Virus record (IMG/VR): IMGVR_UViG_3300028844_003966
Coordinates: 1 to 37,088 of that record
DNA from: a virus
DNA: 37,088 nt
Direction: 5' to 3' (one strand)
Made by a program: the position numbers and the translations under genes. Positions 17,692-25,360 of the stretch are shown in pieces. The first letter of the stretch is position 1; every line of letters starts with the position of its first letter. The notes under the pieces are model-generated. The model had not been told where the DNA came from, made no database searches, and was given only the letters and a program-made list of their open reading frames with translations.

Positions 17692-18468
17692 TTGATTACC
17701 TGTGCTTTACAAGGAGGTCTAGGAAATCAGATGTTTCAAATATCATCTGCGATTGGTCATGCAGTTAAATATAATATCAATTATGGGTTTGATTTAAATT
17801 ATTGTCACACACCAGCGCAGGGAAATGTCGCTAACAAATATAAAAATAATTTCTATAAAAATTTAAATTTAATAGACAATTTAAATGAAATACCAAACCT
17901 AAAAATTTTTAGAGAAAAAGGATTTTTTTATCAAGAAATTCCACACGAAAACAATTTATGTTTGGTCGGTTATTTTCAGTCTGAAAAATATTTTAAACAC
18001 GTAAAACCTTTAATAAAAAATACTTTTGAATTTGACAATTTAATTAAGTTTGAGGTAAAAAACTTTATTAATTCTTTTAGTGGTAAAACATGTGCGGTTC
18101 AAGTTAGAAGAGGGGATTATGTTAAATTACCTAATTACCACTTAGTTTGTGATATAAATTATTACAATAATTCTATGAGTTATGTAGGACACGATGTTAA
18201 TTTCATATTCATATCAGATGACATCGATTGGTGTAAAGAGAACTTTAAAGGAGATAATATATTTTATAGTCCGTTTAATGATGAAATATATGATTTGTGT
18301 CTTATCTCTGAGTGTAACCATAAAATAATATCAAATAGTAGTTTTGGTTGGTGGGGTACATGGTTATCAGATAAAGAAGGAGTAACTGTATGTCCTAAAA
18401 GATGGTTTAATGACGGAGGTCCGAAAGACTATCAAGATATTTACTTAGATAACTGGGTCAAAATTTAA
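17692..18468 (+). CDS. GT11-family alpha-1,2-fucosyltransferase-like enzyme (second copy), TTG start
   Basis: 258 aa. All GT11 blocks are canonical: LQGGLGNQMFQ (6-16), VQVRRGDYV, FIFISDD and IISNSSFGWWGTWLS. The first block normally follows the start by about five residues, and the only codon that fits is TTG at 17692, so a non-ATG start is likely. It is diverged from the copy at 15927 and has the intact RRGDY the other lacks, so the two probably differ in specificity. Last gene of the glycan block; 62 nt to the next gene. Confidence 0.87.
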   Translation: MITCALQGGLGNQMFQISSAIGHAVKYNINYGFDLNYCHTPAQGNVANKYKNNFYKNLNLIDNLNEIPNLKIFREKGFFYQEIPHENNLCLVGYFQSEKYFKHVKPLIKNTFEFDNLIKFEVKNFINSFSGKTCAVQVRRGDYVKLPNYHLVCDINYYNNSMSYVGHDVNFIFISDDIDWCKENFKGDNIFYSPFNDEIYDLCLISECNHKIISNSSFGWWGTWLSDKEGVTVCPKRWFNDGGPKDYQDIYLDNWVKI

Positions 18469-18490
18469 CCTATTTACAAAACACACTAAG

Positions 18491-18521
18491 ATATTATTTT
18501 ATAACTAATAAAAAATAATAT
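18491..18521. promoter_or_regulatory. AT-only inverted repeat upstream of phoH
   Basis: ATATTATTTT (18491-18500) and AAAATAATAT (18512-18521) are perfect 10-bp arms around an 11-nt loop. It lies in the 62-nt gap between the glycan block and the PhoH gene, ending 9 nt before its ATG. It could be an operator or weak hairpin. The pure A/T composition makes chance more likely than for a GC-bearing repeat. Confidence 0.3.
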
Positions 18522-18530
18522 TTCGTATTA

Positions 18531-19232
18531 ATGACAATAAGAAAAACAGAGTCGGTTGTGACCGACAAAAAAAATACAATAAAAAATATTGTTGGTAGAA
18601 CTAGTAGAAGAAAATTTCTAACTGAAAACCAAAAAATATACTATAATGAATTAATAAATAACGAAATAACAATATGCTCAGGACCTGCAGGTGTTGGTAA
18701 GTCTTTTGTTGCGATGAGAGCGGCGATTGATTTATTAATGGATGAAAGTAATTCATATGAGAAGTTGATAATCGTTAGGCCAGCAGTTGAAGCTGAAGAA
18801 AAATTAGGTTCACTACCAGGCAACTTAGAGGAAAAACTTGACCCCTATATTTTCCCATCATATTACTTACTTAATAAAATAATAGGTAAAGAATCGAGAG
18901 AGAAACTTAAACAACAGGACGTCATCGAGGTTTTTGCATTGGCATACATGAGAGGTATGAACATCGATAACTCAATACTAATTTTTGAAGAGTCTCAAAA
19001 CTGTACGCCTTCTCAGATGAAATTACTACTAACACGAATAGGGTTTAATTCAAAATTTTTCATATCTGGTGACGTTGAACAAACGGACAGGTATAGGGAT
19101 AAAACACAATCAGGTCTTTATGATGCATTACACAGATTTAAAAATATCGATAAAGTGGGTGTTTTTGAATTTGATAATAATGATGTTATAAGAAATCCAT
19201 TAATCAGTAAAATACTTGACAGATACGAATAA
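18531..19232 (+). CDS. phoH: PhoH-like ATPase
   Basis: 233 aa. Walker A is GPAGVGKS (51-58) and Walker B ILIFEESQN (149-157). The connecting VRPAVEAEEKLGSLPG (82-97) and GDVEQTDR are typical PhoH-family sequence. The family is a P-loop NTPase/helicase-like group common in T4-like and marine phages; its role in infection is unsettled (RNA metabolism and phosphate stress have been proposed). It heads a new run of coupled genes, with a one-base overlap to the next gene. Confidence 0.93.
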   Translation: MTIRKTESVVTDKKNTIKNIVGRTSRRKFLTENQKIYYNELINNEITICSGPAGVGKSFVAMRAAIDLLMDESNSYEKLIIVRPAVEAEEKLGSLPGNLEEKLDPYIFPSYYLLNKIIGKESREKLKQQDVIEVFALAYMRGMNIDNSILIFEESQNCTPSQMKLLLTRIGFNSKFFISGDVEQTDRYRDKTQSGLYDALHRFKNIDKVGVFEFDNNDVIRNPLISKILDRYE

Positions 19233-19879
19233 TGAAAATTGCAATAGATTTAAATGGTGTTGTACGTGATATTTTCACAAAAACGGAACAGGTTTACACT
19301 AAATTTTATTTAGATGAGTTTGAAGAGACTCAGTCTGCAGAATTTGATAAGGAAACTAAGGAGTGGGTAGGAGAAGATACTAAAGATGATTTTAAGTATG
19401 AATTAAATCTTCCCGTCACTTCTATGAATCTAATTGACCATTTTAAATTTAAAGAACAGGATGAATTATATAACTTTTTTTATGTTGACTTTCCTATGCA
19501 GATTTTTGGACATAGTCCATCAGTCAGTGCCAACACCTTTAATGTTTTAAACGATTTATATGTTGATTTAAGAGATGAGAACGAACTTACAATAATATCA
19601 GACGAGATTGGTAAGTCTAAACCCGCAACACTTTTCTTTTTATCAAAATATGGTTGTTTAATTGAGAACATAAAGTTTTATTCTAAAATAACTATAGAAG
19701 ATGTTTATGACACGTTTGATGTTATCATAACCTCTAATCCTGATTTACTGTCTATAGATAGTGACAATAAAACTATCATAAAAGTAAAAACCTCTTACAA
19801 TTCAGAATTTAAATCAAATTATGAGATTAATAGTTTATCAGACTTGAGGGAGGTTTTAAATAAAATTAATTTGTTGTAA
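19232..19879 (+). CDS. HAD-like protein with altered motif I (DLNG)
   Basis: 215 aa. The N-terminus IAIDLNGVVRD (4-13) matches HAD motif I, but the second Asp of the DxD pair is Asn (N8). That Asp is the general acid/base of HAD phosphatases, so the enzyme may be inactive, slow, or a binding protein. TIISDEIGKSKPATLFFLSKYG around residues 115-136 fits motif II and the Lys of motif III, and DVIITSNPD fits the fourth. Related DLNGV proteins occur in other T4-like phages, I believe, so the change looks conserved and not a defect. Substrate unknown. Confidence 0.7.
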   Translation: MKIAIDLNGVVRDIFTKTEQVYTKFYLDEFEETQSAEFDKETKEWVGEDTKDDFKYELNLPVTSMNLIDHFKFKEQDELYNFFYVDFPMQIFGHSPSVSANTFNVLNDLYVDLRDENELTIISDEIGKSKPATLFFLSKYGCLIENIKFYSKITIEDVYDTFDVIITSNPDLLSIDSDNKTIIKVKTSYNSEFKSNYEINSLSDLREVLNKINLL

Positions 19880-19881
19880 AT

Positions 19882-20151
19882 ATGTTACAAGTATTAGGTG
19901 AACATTACTACATTGACTTGGAGAATGTTAGTAGAACTATTGATATGCCAAGTCAGAACATTTCGGGTGAAACTGAACAAACTATAAATTTAGTCTCTTT
20001 TGAAGTTATTAAGATGATGTTAGAAATTATAATGACAGAAAGAGATGAGGTAGATGAGAATCTGGGAGTTCATTCTACCAAAAATTTAAGTATTCCCTTT
20101 AAGGTGGCTTTTAATACATTATTAAAACATGAAATATTAAAACATTTATAA
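19882..20151 (+). CDS. Small hypothetical phage protein
   Basis: 89 aa, acidic, two predicted helices in the C-terminal half (VSFEVIKMMLEIIMTE and FKVAFNTLLKHEIL). No domain recognised. It starts 2 nt after the HAD-like gene and ends 2 nt before the next, so it is part of the same unit. Its last codons contain CATTTATA, one mismatch from the late-type motif, 3 nt before the next ATG. Confidence 0.6.
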   Translation: MLQVLGEHYYIDLENVSRTIDMPSQNISGETEQTINLVSFEVIKMMLEIIMTERDEVDENLGVHSTKNLSIPFKVAFNTLLKHEILKHL

Positions 20152-20153
20152 AA

Positions 20154-21224
20154 ATGAATGAAGAAACGTTACATAAAGTAGAGCAATCTATTAAAAATTT
20201 GTCTGACAAAAAAAATAGAATTTATTTTTTATGTCAAGATACTAAAGGTAATGCGAAAGCGGGGGTGAGAACAATCTACCAAATCGCATTATCGCTAAAA
20301 GAGAACGGGTTTAATCCTGTAATAATGCATGAAAAAAATGACTATGAAGGTGTTACATCGTGGATGGGTGAGGAATACATGGAGTTACCCCACCAATCAA
20401 TAGAAGCTCAGGACCTACAGGTTTCTCCTGAAGATTTTATTGTTGTACCTGAAATTTATGGTCACGTAATAGAACAAGTATCAAAACTATCTTGTGGTAA
20501 AATAGTCCTATGTCAGGCATACGACCACATGTTAGAAACTTTACAACCTGGTACTTCGTGGTCACAATATGGTTTTTTGAAATGTATTACAACGAGTGAT
20601 ACACAAAAAAAATATTTATCAGATATAATGGGTAACGTGTCTTTTGACATAATTAAACCACTTATTACTGAACATTATGGTCCTAAGGAGGTTCCCTCAA
20701 AACCAATCGTGTCTATACATACAAGAGACCAAAGAGACACTATGAAAATAATAAAAACTTTCTATTTAAGATATCCACAATACAGATGGATTACCTTTAG
20801 AGATATGAGAGGTTTAGACCAAAAAGAATTTTCAACATATTTAAAAGATTCTTTTGTATCTGTATGGGTAGATGACACATCAGGATTTGGGACCTACCCT
20901 ATTGAGTCTATGTTGAGTAAGACCCCTGTTATAGGTAAGGTACCTAACATGAAACCTGATTGGATGACAGACAATAATGGTGTATGGACTTATGAATTAA
21001 ATAATATTCATGACATATTAGCTGAGTTCATCCAAAATTGGTTGGAGGATAATATTAGTCATGAATTATACACTAATGGGTTAGAGACGGCGAAAAACTT
21101 TAATAATAAAGAAGATTTTACTAATGATGTGGTTTCATTATTTACTTCATATATTGAAAGTAGAAAGGAAACTTTTGAAACACAGTTAGAAAGGATAAAA
21201 GTACAAGAAGAAGAAACAATATAA
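20154..21224 (+). CDS. Glycosyltransferase, GT-B/GT4-like
   Basis: 356 aa. The opening IYFLCQDTKGNAKAGVRTIY is a Rossmann start with a Gly-rich acceptor loop. In the C-terminal domain, GFGTYPIESMLSKTPVIGKV (around 245-265) has the layout of the GT4 donor site (G-G-P-ESM-G-PVI). The remaining C-terminus is helical and charged. It lies outside the main glycan block, between small phage genes and a GT2 gene. Its placement next to late genes suggests virion glycosylation, which is inference. Confidence 0.72.
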   Translation: MNEETLHKVEQSIKNLSDKKNRIYFLCQDTKGNAKAGVRTIYQIALSLKENGFNPVIMHEKNDYEGVTSWMGEEYMELPHQSIEAQDLQVSPEDFIVVPEIYGHVIEQVSKLSCGKIVLCQAYDHMLETLQPGTSWSQYGFLKCITTSDTQKKYLSDIMGNVSFDIIKPLITEHYGPKEVPSKPIVSIHTRDQRDTMKIIKTFYLRYPQYRWITFRDMRGLDQKEFSTYLKDSFVSVWVDDTSGFGTYPIESMLSKTPVIGKVPNMKPDWMTDNNGVWTYELNNIHDILAEFIQNWLEDNISHELYTNGLETAKNFNNKEDFTNDVVSLFTSYIESRKETFETQLERIKVQEEETI

Positions 21225-21228
21225 TATT

Positions 21229-22059
21229 ATGGAAAAATTAAATATATCAGTAGTATTACCTATAGAATCGTCTAAACATAAAAATTTTGATTCTTTACTG
21301 AATGGTTGTATTACCTCGTTAAAAAATCAGATTAAAGTGTGTCCTGAAAGAGGTGACGTAGTCGGAGATATTGAACTTAATATTGTTCACACGGGGGAAG
21401 AGTCATTGTTAGAAAAATTAAATAGTTATGACTATAGTGGATTAACTTATAACTTAATTCATAATGAGGGAAACTCAGACTTTTGTAGTCAAGTTAATTA
21501 CGGAATAAGTAAATCATCATATAAATGGGTCAGTATCTTAGAGTTTGATGATGAGTACTCAAGTATATGGTTTAAAAATGTCTCCCGTTACGTGGAGTCG
21601 TATCCTGATGTTAAGGCGTTTTTACCATTAGTTGTCGATACTGATGAAAAAGGTGTTTTTGCTGGCTTTACTAATGAGGCGACTTTTGCCGCTAACATGA
21701 ACAGTGAGATTGGAATTTTAACCAATGAGGTGTTGCTAAATTACCAAAATTTTCAAACAAGTGGTACTGTATTTGACAAGTCTTTGTTTGATGACTTTGG
21801 GGGATTTAAAAAGTCTATAAAACTAACATTCGTATATGAATTATTATTGAGACTTACTTACAATTCTGTAAATATAATGACAATTCCTAGAATCGGATAC
21901 AAACACTCAAATATGAGGGAGGGTTCAATATTTTGGAATTATAAGTTTGGGTCTAATCCTATGACTCAAGACGAGGTTAGTTTTTGGATAGAGTCTGCGA
22001 AAAAAGAACATTTCTTTAAAGAAGATAGGGATATAAAATATGAACTAGTTAATCCTTAA
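21229..22059 (+). CDS. GT2-like glycosyltransferase
   Basis: 276 aa. GT-A layout: ISVVLPIESSKHKNFDSLL at the start, VSILEFDDEYSS around residues 101-112 as metal-site equivalent, and TSGTVFDKSLFDDFGGF (acceptor side). The first motif is degenerate compared with ordinary GT2 enzymes of this window. Gene overlaps the sigma factor start by one base (TAATG), so it is co-expressed with late control. Confidence 0.72.
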   Translation: MEKLNISVVLPIESSKHKNFDSLLNGCITSLKNQIKVCPERGDVVGDIELNIVHTGEESLLEKLNSYDYSGLTYNLIHNEGNSDFCSQVNYGISKSSYKWVSILEFDDEYSSIWFKNVSRYVESYPDVKAFLPLVVDTDEKGVFAGFTNEATFAANMNSEIGILTNEVLLNYQNFQTSGTVFDKSLFDDFGGFKKSIKLTFVYELLLRLTYNSVNIMTIPRIGYKHSNMREGSIFWNYKFGSNPMTQDEVSFWIESAKKEHFFKEDRDIKYELVNP

Positions 22060-22802
22060 TGAATTTATCCGGCACCAGTGAAGATAATCAAATAAAAAAA
22101 AGAGGTAGGAAGAAAAAACCTCAAAACTATTTTGATGTTAGGGAAGAAAAGGCTGTTAGGCTTTTTCTTTCCGCATCGACTTGGTCCGAAAAAAATGAGA
22201 TATATAACGAGTTTTTAAGGGGTCCTTTAGATAAGATGATTGAGTCTATTATACGTAGATATAAATTATATAGAAAAGGTATGGAGTTTAAAGATATACA
22301 TCATGATACTCATTCATTTTTAATGACTAAAGTTGACAAATTTAAACCAGATAAAAACAAAAAGGCTTACTCATATTTTGGTACTATTTGTAAAAACTAT
22401 CTTATGGGTCAAATAATAAAAGACCAAAAAGAACAAAATAGAAAAATATCATATGAGGATATCACCACAAAATTAGAAAGTCGTCCTGATATGATTTATT
22501 ATTTAGAATATGAAAAGGTGGTGCCTGAACAAGTAATAAAAGAATTTATAAAAGAACTTGATAGATTTATGAATGAAACCGACCTAAACAATAATGAAAT
22601 TAAATTAGGTTATGCTTTAATGGAGTTATTTGAAAATTATGAAGAAATATTCATAGGTACTGATAATAACAAATTCAATAAAAATATCATACTCCTATCT
22701 CTTAGAGAAATGACAAATATGACTACAAAAGAGATAAGGACATCCATGAAAAAATTTAAAAATCTTTATTTTGACCTTAGCATAAAACTAAACAATCTAT
22801 AA
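22059..22802 (+). CDS. Late-transcription sigma factor, T4 gp55-like
   Basis: 247 aa (T4 gp55 is 185). Residues about 60-133 match a minimal sigma region 2: LDKMIESIIRRYKLYR, then KDIHHDTHSFLMTKVDKF, then AYSYFGTICKNYLMGQIIKD with basic and aromatic positions used in -10 recognition and core binding. The N-terminus is Lys/Arg-rich (KKRGRKKKPQ). Full region 4 is not visible, as in gp55. The C-terminus ends with LYFDLSIKLNNL, which could serve as a sliding-clamp-binding tail as gp55's does; that is inference. It would direct host RNA polymerase to late promoters, probably the TATTTATA sites found in this window. Confidence 0.78.
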   Translation: MNLSGTSEDNQIKKRGRKKKPQNYFDVREEKAVRLFLSASTWSEKNEIYNEFLRGPLDKMIESIIRRYKLYRKGMEFKDIHHDTHSFLMTKVDKFKPDKNKKAYSYFGTICKNYLMGQIIKDQKEQNRKISYEDITTKLESRPDMIYYLEYEKVVPEQVIKEFIKELDRFMNETDLNNNEIKLGYALMELFENYEEIFIGTDNNKFNKNIILLSLREMTNMTTKEIRTSMKKFKNLYFDLSIKLNNL

Positions 22803-22817
22803 AATATAACTTTAAAA

Positions 22818-22825
22818 TATTTATA
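22818..22825 (+). promoter_or_regulatory. TATTTATA motif, candidate late promoter for the virion unit
   Basis: AAAATATTTATAGATATGG. Genes on both sides are plus strand, so orientation is unambiguous. It ends only 3 nt before the ATG at 22829. Confidence 0.5.
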
Positions 22826-22828
22826 GAT

Positions 22829-23200
22829 ATGGGAAGACCTAAAAAGAAAGAAATAGTATTAAGTAAAGACTCTGTTCTAAGTCTAATGCAAGAAATTTAT
22901 AATGAACTTGTTGAGCAGAGAGCGACCGCAATACGTATACAAAACAAAATGTTGTCTTTGTTAAAGGGGGCTGAAGACATGGCGGTTATTGGTCCCGTTA
23001 TAAAAGAACAACAAAAGATAATAAATGACACTATAGAAAAAAAACTGTCATTGTCTAAATTACAATCAAGTATATGGGAAAAATCCTCAAACACGTCAGA
23101 AGAAGACTTTAATTTGGCGGAAATGGATGACGATGTTTTGCAAGCTCTGATAAATAAAGACTTAGACAAGGATAATAGTGATGGATATAAAATGAGTTAA
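22829..23200 (+). CDS. Small helical phage protein, function unknown
   Basis: 123 aa. Basic N-terminus MGRPKKKEIVLS, then long helices (residues 15-75) with coiled-coil-like spacing, and an acidic tail. The MGRPKK start and helical make-up would fit a small terminase or head-completion protein, but no motif decides this. Only 3 nt separate the upstream TATTTATA box from the ATG, so the mRNA would be leaderless or nearly so if that box is a promoter. The next in-frame Met is residue 20, too far to be preferred. First gene of the baseplate/virion unit. Confidence 0.6.
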   Translation: MGRPKKKEIVLSKDSVLSLMQEIYNELVEQRATAIRIQNKMLSLLKGAEDMAVIGPVIKEQQKIINDTIEKKLSLSKLQSSIWEKSSNTSEEDFNLAEMDDDVLQALINKDLDKDNSDGYKMS

Positions 23201-23202
23201 CT

Positions 23203-25161
23203 ATGGCAACAGATGTAAAACAGGGATACAAAGATGCCTCGTCAAAGATTAATTCTTATAAAACCACAATCTCTACACAGGCAAACGAAAAGGTATTAGA
23301 AAAATTATCGGCAGGTAATAATTTTGAAATGTCTAAGTCTGAAGCGACCAAGCAGTTAAATGCTATGGGAGATAAAAAACAAAGACTTCAGTCTGAAATA
23401 AAAAATCAGTTTGAGGAATTAATTGACTTGGTAAAGGCATCAATCCCGTCAAATCCAACATCTAACTCAAAGACTATAGACTTTTTATTAAAACAAGTTT
23501 TAAGTGCTTCTCAAAATACTAAAAGTAGAATTTCTGAGGTAATTGTTGATGAAGCATTATCGGTTGCGGGTTGTTCACAAGAACAGACTTTTGACGGTAG
23601 TGAAGTCGGTGCACCTCCTTCATCTTCACCTAATAAAATTTACATTAGGGTTAATCAAATAGATTTGTTTAAATTATTAAACAAAGACCCTAACGAAGGA
23701 AATAACAAAATTTTATATGAGTTAAATCAACCTGTCACTGGTTCAATTCCATTTTCTATGGATAGAGAATTATATAATAGATTACAAAATGAGGGTACAT
23801 CACTAAACAGTGAATATGGTAGTGATTATATAGGGGCGTCAGGGAAACAAATTATGGATGTCAATTATGTGACATCTTATGTGAAAGACGGCACCACTTA
23901 TTACGGAGACTTTTATGAAATAACATTAAGAAATAGACCGAACTTAAACAGAATTTCAGATTTTTTAAGAGATTACTATAAATCTATTGATATGTTAAAT
24001 TTTGATGGGTTAATGGTAAAAATAATGAATTCGTTATCTAATTTTATTGACATATCGGCAAAATTAAGTGGTGATGAAAAAGAAGAGCAATCTAAATTTG
24101 AAAAAACAGTACAAAGAATTTTAGGTTTATGTTTTGATAATAATAAAGAAATAGATGTGTCGGGTACCGCTAAATTATCTTCTTTAGACAATATTGATGA
24201 GTCTTTTTTTGAAATGACTCCATTAGACCTCAAAAACATAGAAAATGAGGTAAATAACATGATTAACGGTGTGACGGAATTTGAGGACTGTGGTAATGTA
24301 AAACTTCCTGTAGACGTTCAGTCAATCGTTGATGATATAAGTGAGATACGTGAGATACCTGATAATCAAAAGGTAGATGCTTTTATACAGAAGGTTGAGA
24401 ATATGAGTAAAAATGACAACTGGAAGTTAAAGTTACCTGACGGTATAAATATTGATATCGCAATAAAAGATGGGATATTAAAGTTGATACCTAGAGCTGT
24501 CATAATGACTATATTATCACCTAAAACATTATTGGGGTTAATGATTGTATTAAAGTCTTTAGGTAGTGCAATTATTAATGAGATTGAGGACTTCCCATCT
24601 TTTATGAAAAATATGAAAAAGTTCATAATTAATATATCTACAAAAATAATGTCTATTTTCGTAGAAGAACTTTTTAAGTTATTAAAGGCGAACATAAGAA
24701 AATTAGTTGAGACTTTAATGGTGGAAATAGTCAAAGAGTCTAAAAACGCTCAAGCCAAAATTATTTCAGGTGTTTTATATGTATTATTACAATTGGCGTC
24801 TGCGGTCATTGATTGGCGACAATGTAAAAGTGTCGTGGATGAAATATTAAATCTTTTAAATCTTGCGTTACCAGGAGGAAGTAGACCCCCAACATTTGCA
24901 CTTGCAGGTGCTAGACTATTACCTGGGTTTTCACCGACAAGGGCTATGGCAAATGTGACCGAAAACATACAAAAATTAGGACTACCGACGGGAGATATGC
25001 CTGATGGTTCACCAAACATAGCGCTACCCGCAATGTTTCAACAGGTCAAAGGTGTTAACGACGAAAAACTATCAAACTCCGCAACTCACACATGGTGTGC
25101 TCCTGTTGCTGTCGGTTTAGTGGCTACGGGACCAATAAGATGTTCAGGTAAAGAAACGTAA
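23203..25161 (+). CDS. Large virion structural protein, probably tail/baseplate
   Basis: 652 aa. The N-terminal 120 residues are helical and charged with coiled-coil character. The middle contains YIRVNQIDLFKLLNKDP, then a long acid-rich helical stretch. Residues about 430-540 are hydrophobic alternating with Lys (IPRAVIMTILSPKTLLGLMI and so on) and may pack in an oligomer rather than span a membrane. The C-terminus is Pro/Gly-rich with THTWCAPVAVGLVATGP near the end. I recognise the general type from T4-like phage virion sets but cannot name a T4 counterpart. It is followed by a 64-aa gene and the baseplate hub gene, which supports a baseplate location. Confidence 0.62.
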   Translation: MATDVKQGYKDASSKINSYKTTISTQANEKVLEKLSAGNNFEMSKSEATKQLNAMGDKKQRLQSEIKNQFEELIDLVKASIPSNPTSNSKTIDFLLKQVLSASQNTKSRISEVIVDEALSVAGCSQEQTFDGSEVGAPPSSSPNKIYIRVNQIDLFKLLNKDPNEGNNKILYELNQPVTGSIPFSMDRELYNRLQNEGTSLNSEYGSDYIGASGKQIMDVNYVTSYVKDGTTYYGDFYEITLRNRPNLNRISDFLRDYYKSIDMLNFDGLMVKIMNSLSNFIDISAKLSGDEKEEQSKFEKTVQRILGLCFDNNKEIDVSGTAKLSSLDNIDESFFEMTPLDLKNIENEVNNMINGVTEFEDCGNVKLPVDVQSIVDDISEIREIPDNQKVDAFIQKVENMSKNDNWKLKLPDGINIDIAIKDGILKLIPRAVIMTILSPKTLLGLMIVLKSLGSAIINEIEDFPSFMKNMKKFIINISTKIMSIFVEELFKLLKANIRKLVETLMVEIVKESKNAQAKIISGVLYVLLQLASAVIDWRQCKSVVDEILNLLNLALPGGSRPPTFALAGARLLPGFSPTRAMANVTENIQKLGLPTGDMPDGSPNIALPAMFQQVKGVNDEKLSNSATHTWCAPVAVGLVATGPIRCSGKET

Positions 25162-25165
25162 GAAA

Positions 25166-25360
25166 ATGGAAGATAAATTAAAACGAGTAATTACAGATTA
25201 CAAATCTTTACCCAATAAGGATTTAGAATTTGGTTTAGAAAAAATTAGTGAGGACTTTGAAAGTACTAAGGAATTATTAATTAAACTGTCTTTACATTTA
25301 GATTCTTTAGAGGAAAATTATAATAAGATTTTAAGTGAATATAAATCAAGAAATAAATGA
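25166..25360 (+). CDS. Small coiled-coil protein
   Basis: 64 aa, almost entirely one or two amphipathic helices with Leu at heptad spacing (LLIKLSLHLDSLEENYNKIL). It starts 4 nt after the previous stop and overlaps the hub gene by 4 nt (ATGA). Likely an accessory or chaperone-like partner of the two large structural proteins on either side. No family recognised. Confidence 0.6.
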   Translation: MEDKLKRVITDYKSLPNKDLEFGLEKISEDFESTKELLIKLSLHLDSLEENYNKILSEYKSRNK

